Origin: JAZKIX01 sp040384645
GTDB taxonomy: Bacteria; Pseudomonadota; Gammaproteobacteria; Burkholderiales; Burkholderiaceae_D
Direction of reading: 5' to 3'
Length of the DNA: 11,320 nt
Assembly (NCBI GenBank): GCA_040384645.1
Contig: JAZKIX010000250.1
Coordinates: forward strand, 1 to 11,320
The notes below the pieces were generated by a model, which saw only the letters and a list, made by a program, of their open reading frames with translations, was not told the origin of the DNA and searched no databases. This document shows, in pieces, positions 7,716 through 11,320 of the stretch (position 1 is its first letter; each line of letters opens with the position of its first letter). The position numbers were made by a program, and so were the translations under genes.

Positions 7716-7743
7716 TTGCGCTAGCCATAAAGAGGCCTATAAT
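7716..7743 (+). promoter_or_regulatory. Candidate sigma70 promoter of ptsN-hprK-rapZ
   Basis: A perfect -10 TATAAT (7738-7743) lies 16 bp after TTGCGC (7716-7721), which keeps the TTG of a -35. Transcription would begin near 7750, leaving a leader of about 42 nt before the ptsN ATG. No terminator is obvious between queF and this point, so read-through from queF is also possible. Confidence 0.55.
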
Positions 7744-7791
7744 TCTGCACGGAAGCTCCTTTTTGTGCGCCGCACCATTTCCTCATGTGTT

Positions 7792-8259
7792 ATGACTAAT
7801 ATCGCAAAAATATTATCTCCGAGTAATGTGGCACTTGATATTGAAGTGTCCAGCAAAAAGCGTGCTTTTGAACAAGCAGGACTTCTCTTCGAAAACAACT
7901 GTGGCATTGCGCGCTCAACAGTGTCAGATAACCTGTTTGCGCGCGAACGCATGGGTTCGACCGGTCTCGGTCACGGCGTCGCAGTACCACATGGCAGGAT
8001 CAAGGGACTGAAAGCGCCGCTGGCGGCTTTTGTCCGATTGGCTGAACCGATTCCATTTGAATCGCCCGATGGCGAACCAGTGAACTTGCTGGTTTTTCTG
8101 CTCATTCCAGACCATGTGACGCAGCAACATCTTGAAATCCTGTCCGAAATTGCCGAATTATTCTCAGACGATGCATTTCGCACCGCTTTGACGGTAGATA
8201 CCGACCCGGCCTCGGTTTATGCACGGATCGCGGCCTGGCAGCCCAGCATGCACATTTAA
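7792..8259 (+). CDS. ptsN: PTS IIA-like nitrogen-regulatory protein (EIIA-Ntr)
   Basis: This 155-residue protein is the EIIA component of the nitrogen-related phosphotransferase chain, which receives phosphate from NPr/HPr and acts on other proteins rather than carrying sugar. The phosphorylated histidine is H67 in GVAVPHGRIKG, and the family signature SKKRAFEQAG is at 21-30. Length is close to other betaproteobacterial PtsN. The reading frame is open upstream to a TTG at 7675, but the ATG at 7792 is preferred: it gives the standard MTNIAKIL start, and the candidate -10 box lies inside the longer version. It is the first gene of a tight set with hprK 18 bp downstream. In many Burkholderiales rpoN and hpf lie just upstream; here that place is taken by queF. 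Confidence 0.94.
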   Translation: MTNIAKILSPSNVALDIEVSSKKRAFEQAGLLFENNCGIARSTVSDNLFARERMGSTGLGHGVAVPHGRIKGLKAPLAAFVRLAEPIPFESPDGEPVNLLVFLLIPDHVTQQHLEILSEIAELFSDDAFRTALTVDTDPASVYARIAAWQPSMHI

Positions 8260-8277
8260 GCGCATTATTGCCCAGCC

Positions 8278-9219
8278 ATGTCGTCACCCCTTGCACCATT
8301 AACCATTCAACGCCTTTACGATGAAAATCGTGATTCGCTGTTACTCGGATGGTTTGCCGGCTTTCCCGGTGGGGAGCGACTTATCTCCGGCGATACCGCT
8401 TCGGCGGCCGATCAAGTGGGTCATTTAAACTTGATCCACCCCGGTCGAATCCAGGTTTTTGGCCACCAAGAAGTCGAGTATTACCAACGTCTGAGCCCGA
8501 AAGCGCGCACTTACCATATTGAAGAATTAGTCAGCGGTCAGCCGCCAGCGTTAATCATTGCGCAAGGCCTTGAAACGCCATCCGACATTCTCGCCATCTG
8601 CGACGAAAAAAATATCCCGCTCTTTTCCACGCCCTTGCCGGCGGCGCAAGTAATCGATTTCCTGCGCGTATATTTATCTAAAAAACTAGCGCAACGCATA
8701 ATGATGCATGGCGTTTTTATGGATGTGCTGGGCGTTGGCGTACTGATTACCGGCGATTCCGGCCTTGGCAAAAGCGAACTCGGCCTGGAATTGATATCGC
8801 GCAGCCACGGGCTGGTAGCAGACGATGCAGTCGAGTTTTCGCGTATCGCGCCAAATATGATCGAAGGCCGCTGCCCAACTCTGCTGCAAAACCTGTTGGA
8901 AGTGCGCGGTCTGGGCTTACTCGATATCAAAGCCATCTTTGGCGAAACCGCCGTGCGTCGCAAAATGCGCCTGAAATTGATCGTGCATCTGGTGCGCCGT
9001 AGCGCCCTTGATGAAGAAGCAGAACGGCTGCCCTTCCACTTCCCCACCGAAGATGTGCTGGGTCTGGCCATCCGCAAAGTGGTGATCCCGGTTGCGGCTG
9101 GGCGCAATATCGCGGTCTTGCTGGAAGCAGCGGTACGCAATACGATTTTGCAATTGCGCGGGATCGATACCTTGCAAGAATTCGTCGAGCGACAGCGACT
9201 TGCCATGAGCGGCGATTAA
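8278..9219 (+). CDS. hprK: HPr kinase/phosphorylase
   Basis: HprK phosphorylates HPr on a serine and also removes that phosphate. In proteobacteria it typically occurs next to ptsN and rapZ, as here, and acts in regulation rather than classical catabolite repression. The 313-residue protein has an N-terminal regulatory domain (about 1-130) and a C-terminal kinase core: H144, the P-loop GDSGLGKS at 159-166, the DD pair at 182-183, the HprK signature EVRGLGLLDI at 208-217 followed by AIFG, and PVAAGRN at 271-277. In the last motif an Ala stands where a Pro is common, which is probably harmless. The ATG at 8278 is 18 bp after the ptsN stop with no Shine-Dalgarno, so translational coupling or leaderless-like initiation is possible. 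No HPr or EI gene is in this window. Confidence 0.95.
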   Translation: MSSPLAPLTIQRLYDENRDSLLLGWFAGFPGGERLISGDTASAADQVGHLNLIHPGRIQVFGHQEVEYYQRLSPKARTYHIEELVSGQPPALIIAQGLETPSDILAICDEKNIPLFSTPLPAAQVIDFLRVYLSKKLAQRIMMHGVFMDVLGVGVLITGDSGLGKSELGLELISRSHGLVADDAVEFSRIAPNMIEGRCPTLLQNLLEVRGLGLLDIKAIFGETAVRRKMRLKLIVHLVRRSALDEEAERLPFHFPTEDVLGLAIRKVVIPVAAGRNIAVLLEAAVRNTILQLRGIDTLQEFVERQRLAMSGD

Positions 9220-9231
9220 GCGGATTAAGCG
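9214..9231 (+). repeat. Exact 9-bp tandem repeat across the hprK stop codon
   Basis: GATTAAGCG occurs twice in direct succession (9214-9222 and 9223-9231). The first copy contains the hprK TAA. It fills half of the 21-bp hprK-rapZ spacer, where a ribosome site would be expected but is not seen. Confidence 0.7.
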
Positions 9232-9240
9232 AACAAACCC

Positions 9241-10104
9241 ATGCGCATCGTCCTCATCAGTGGCATTTCCGGTTCTGGCAAATCAGTGGCGTTAAACGTG
9301 CTGGAAGATGCAGGATATTACTGTGTCGATAATTTGCCACCGCCCTTGTTACCGGCATTGGTCACGACTTTGATTGAAGAAGGTACAGCAGCGCTGGCTG
9401 TCGCGATGGATTCACGCAGCGCCGATTCACTGGCAAGCTTGCCCGCCGATATCGGCAAGTTCAAGGCACAGGGTCATGACGTTAAAGTGCTGTTCTTGAC
9501 CGCCAATACCCATTCTCTGGTAGCGCGCTTTTCTGAAACAAGGCGCAGCCATCCACTCTCGCACAGAGTGCGCCCAAACCAGAATCCAGCTAGCCGACGC
9601 ACCTTGATCGAATGCATTTTGGAAGAACGCGAGATATTGTCGGCTATTGAAAAACTCGGCCACATCATCGATACCTCAGATTTAAGCGCCAATAAATTGC
9701 GCGCATGGATTAAGGAATTGATCGATATACAAAGAGCACCATTAACCCTGTTTTTCGAGTCGTTTGCCTTTAAATTGGGGGTGCCGCTCGATGCCGATTT
9801 TGTCTTCGACGTGCGCGCCCTGCCCAACCCTTATTACGACATCAATTTACGGCCTTTATCAGGCAAAGACGCGCCAGTGGTCGCATTCTTGAACGCGCAG
9901 CCACATGTCGGCGAGTTACTGGGCGACATACGCAGCTTTATCGAAAAATGGTTACCCTTGTTCAAAGATGACAATCGCAGTTATTTGACCGTGGCATTGG
10001 GCTGCACGGGCGGACAACATCGCTCTGTGTATATGGCAGAACGGCTGACCGAGCATTTTCAATCGACCGAATGCGTGGTGCTGCGACACCGCGAATTGAG
10101 CTAA
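9241..10104 (+). CDS. rapZ: RapZ/YvcJ-type nucleotide-binding protein
   Basis: In E. coli, RapZ is an RNA-binding adaptor that delivers the small RNA GlmZ to RNase E and so controls glucosamine-6-phosphate synthase. Homologues elsewhere are P-loop proteins that bind nucleotides and nucleotide sugars. This 287-residue protein has the Walker A GISGSGKS (8-15), a conserved Arg/His-rich stretch around 95-120, FDVRALPNP (189-197) and the C-terminal signature GCTGGQHRS (254-262). It ends LRHRELS, without the terminal Lys-Arg-Lys cluster used by E. coli RapZ for RNA binding, so the same RNA partner is doubtful. It is last in the ptsN-hprK-rapZ set, 21 bp after hprK, and converges on mutY with 19 bp between stops. 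I see no good terminator there. Confidence 0.94.
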   Translation: MRIVLISGISGSGKSVALNVLEDAGYYCVDNLPPPLLPALVTTLIEEGTAALAVAMDSRSADSLASLPADIGKFKAQGHDVKVLFLTANTHSLVARFSETRRSHPLSHRVRPNQNPASRRTLIECILEEREILSAIEKLGHIIDTSDLSANKLRAWIKELIDIQRAPLTLFFESFAFKLGVPLDADFVFDVRALPNPYYDINLRPLSGKDAPVVAFLNAQPHVGELLGDIRSFIEKWLPLFKDDNRSYLTVALGCTGGQHRSVYMAERLTEHFQSTECVVLRHRELS

Positions 10105-10123
10105 TCCGACAGCGTCATGCGAT

Positions 10124-11266
10124 CTATTCGGAAAACAGATTTTTTTGACCGAATGCTGCCACTAACAATTTCTTGATCGGTGCGGGCAATGGCGCGTCGA
10201 TCAATTGATCTGTTGCCACCCAGACATAGTCCCTTTCAGCCGCCATTTGCTGGCGATGTGACAGCGTGATCTGATACGGCGCGATATGCAATTTGAAGTG
10301 CGTAAATCCGTGCGTGACAGGCAATAAGGCCTCAACTGAAGCAAATGCCCCAAATCGTTCTACAGCTTGCGCCAGCGTCGCTCTGGCAGGGGCCTGAGAT
10401 ATTCCTTGGCCTGATTGCTGTCCATCCAATTCAGGCAAGGAAAGCAATCCGCCCCAAATACCGATCTCTGGCCGGCGCTGTAACAAAACCTGATTGGCAT
10501 CGGCAATGACCAACATGATCGCGTGTTTTTCAGGAACAGTTTTGCGTGGCTTGCGTACCGGCAATTGATCAACCCGGCCAGTTGCCAAAGCCACACAACG
10601 CGTTGCCAGCGGACAGCGGGAGCAAGCCGGATTAGCTCGGGTACAGAGCGTGGCGCCGAGATCCATCAAGCCTTGGGTATAGGCTTCGATATCTAGTTCG
10701 GGCAACAAAGCCACGGCTCTTTGCCACAAGGCATCCTCGATTGATTTAGTACCAGGATAGCCGTCGACGCCAAAGACGCGGGCGAAAACCCGTTTGACAT
10801 TACCATCCAAAATGGCAGCCCGCGTCCCATAAGAAAAAGCCGCAATCGCAGCCGCGGTCGAGCGACCAATACCTGGCAATTGCTGCAACAGCTCTGGATC
10901 GTCGGGGAAGATCGCGTTGAACTCAGCCACCACGCGTTGCGCGCATCGGTGCAGATTGCGCGCCCGCGAGTAATAACCCAGTCCGCTCCAGAGTGCCATG
11001 ACAGCTTCGGAAGGAGCTGCCGCTAGGGACTCTACATCGGGAAACTGTTCAAGAAAGCGCAAGTAATAAGGGATGACTGCCGCTACCTGCGTCTGTTGCA
11101 ACATGATTTCGGACAACCAGACCCGATACGCATCACGCGTATTTTGCCAAGGCAATACGTGACGCCCATATTGCTTTTGCCAGGCTATAACGGCGCTGGA
11201 AAAGCTTGGGTCAGCAAAATGATTTAATGGCGCGTCCGCGGGAGACGCTACTGCGATTCGTTTCAA
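10124..11266 (-). CDS. mutY: A/G-specific adenine glycosylase
   Basis: MutY removes adenine mispaired with 8-oxoguanine, preventing G-to-T mutation. The 380-residue protein has the catalytic Glu E53 (SEIMLQQTQ), the helix-hairpin-helix LPGIGRST (130-137) and catalytic Asp D154 (ILDGNVKRV). The 4Fe-4S cysteines are C208, C215, C218 and C224 (spacing 6-2-5). A NUDIX-like C-terminal domain (about 247-375) carries THGFTHFKLH (318-327), the region that senses 8-oxoG. The start is TTG at 11266: an in-frame TGA lies 12 bp upstream, and no ATG or GTG occurs in the roughly 20 codons before the conserved AWQKQYGRHVLPWQ. No Shine-Dalgarno is visible. The start overlaps the possible stop of an upstream minus-strand frame (TTGA). 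It runs against rapZ. Confidence 0.95.
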   Translation of the reverse strand: MKRIAVASPADAPLNHFADPSFSSAVIAWQKQYGRHVLPWQNTRDAYRVWLSEIMLQQTQVAAVIPYYLRFLEQFPDVESLAAAPSEAVMALWSGLGYYSRARNLHRCAQRVVAEFNAIFPDDPELLQQLPGIGRSTAAAIAAFSYGTRAAILDGNVKRVFARVFGVDGYPGTKSIEDALWQRAVALLPELDIEAYTQGLMDLGATLCTRANPACSRCPLATRCVALATGRVDQLPVRKPRKTVPEKHAIMLVIADANQVLLQRRPEIGIWGGLLSLPELDGQQSGQGISQAPARATLAQAVERFGAFASVEALLPVTHGFTHFKLHIAPYQITLSHRQQMAAERDYVWVATDQLIDAPLPAPIKKLLVAAFGQKNLFSE

Positions 11267-11319
11267 ATTAGAAAGCGTTCAACTAAGCGTGGACTGATGG
11301 AATCAGCACCGAATAAATT
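11263..11319 (-). CDS. Possible 3' end of a gene upstream of mutY
   Basis: A minus-strand frame enters at the right edge and gives 18 residues (ending SPRLVERFLI) before a TGA at 11265-11263 that overlaps the mutY TTG start. If real, mutY would be the second gene of an operon with coupled translation. The fragment is too short to recognise, and an open frame of this length is expected by chance. Confidence 0.25.
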   Translation of the reverse strand, partial: NLFGADSISPRLVERFLI

Positions 11320-11320
11320 A

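Noticed and set aside
7675..7791. A longer PtsN with 39 extra N-terminal residues from a TTG start
   Set aside because: The extension does not resemble PtsN, and the candidate -10 box lies within it; the ATG at 7792 gives the normal family length.
10127..10153. Inverted repeat TTCGG/CCGAA with a T run inside as a terminator for rapZ or mutY
   Set aside because: The arms are 5 bp, far apart (17-base loop), the T run lies inside the loop, and no U tract follows on either strand.

Overview
The window looks like ordinary chromosome from a betaproteobacterium, most likely a Burkholderiales member near Oxalobacteraceae (inferred from protein flavour and gene order, not from a database search). The main support is the ptsN-hprK-rapZ set followed by a convergent mutY, and a giant DUF3683-type FAD/Fe-S oxidoreductase followed by a HIT protein next to ilvA. 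I see no rRNA, tRNA, CRISPR array, insertion sequence or phage gene.

Layout. Left block, minus strand: the 5' end of a HIT-family gene (1-146) lies 16 bp downstream of a 1337-residue fusion flavoprotein (163-4176). A 258-bp gap follows, then a DedA/YqaA-type membrane protein (4435-4926). Middle, plus strand: ilvA (5054-6580), divergent from yqaA across a 127-bp region, then queF (6787-7626). Right block, plus strand: ptsN (7792-8259), hprK (8278-9219) and rapZ (9241-10104), tightly spaced and probably one operon with a candidate sigma70 promoter just upstream. mutY (10124-11266, minus, TTG start) converges on rapZ, and a possible 3' end of another minus-strand gene overlaps its start.

How the genes work together. 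ptsN, hprK and rapZ form a regulatory unit: nitrogen-PTS EIIA, the HPr kinase/phosphorylase, and an RNase-adaptor-type P-loop protein. ilvA (isoleucine synthesis), queF (queuosine synthesis), mutY (8-oxoG:A repair) and the flavoprotein (2-hydroxyacid oxidation, substrate unknown) are independent housekeeping functions.

The least expected structure is non-coding. A roughly 80-bp element occurs twice, at 4361-4440 and in inverted orientation at 6606-6687. In each case it begins at or just after the stop codon of a gene (yqaA, ilvA) with a terminator-like hairpin, and it lies upstream of the next gene in the same direction (the flavoprotein, queF). The alignment was done by eye and shows 51 identities over the 60 best-aligned positions, with one 2-nt gap. 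A hand fold suggests further stems. Other small oddities are three 11-bp tandem repeats that create a cascade of overlapping start/stop codons at ilvA, short tandem duplications at the queF and hprK stop codons, and a general lack of Shine-Dalgarno sequences.
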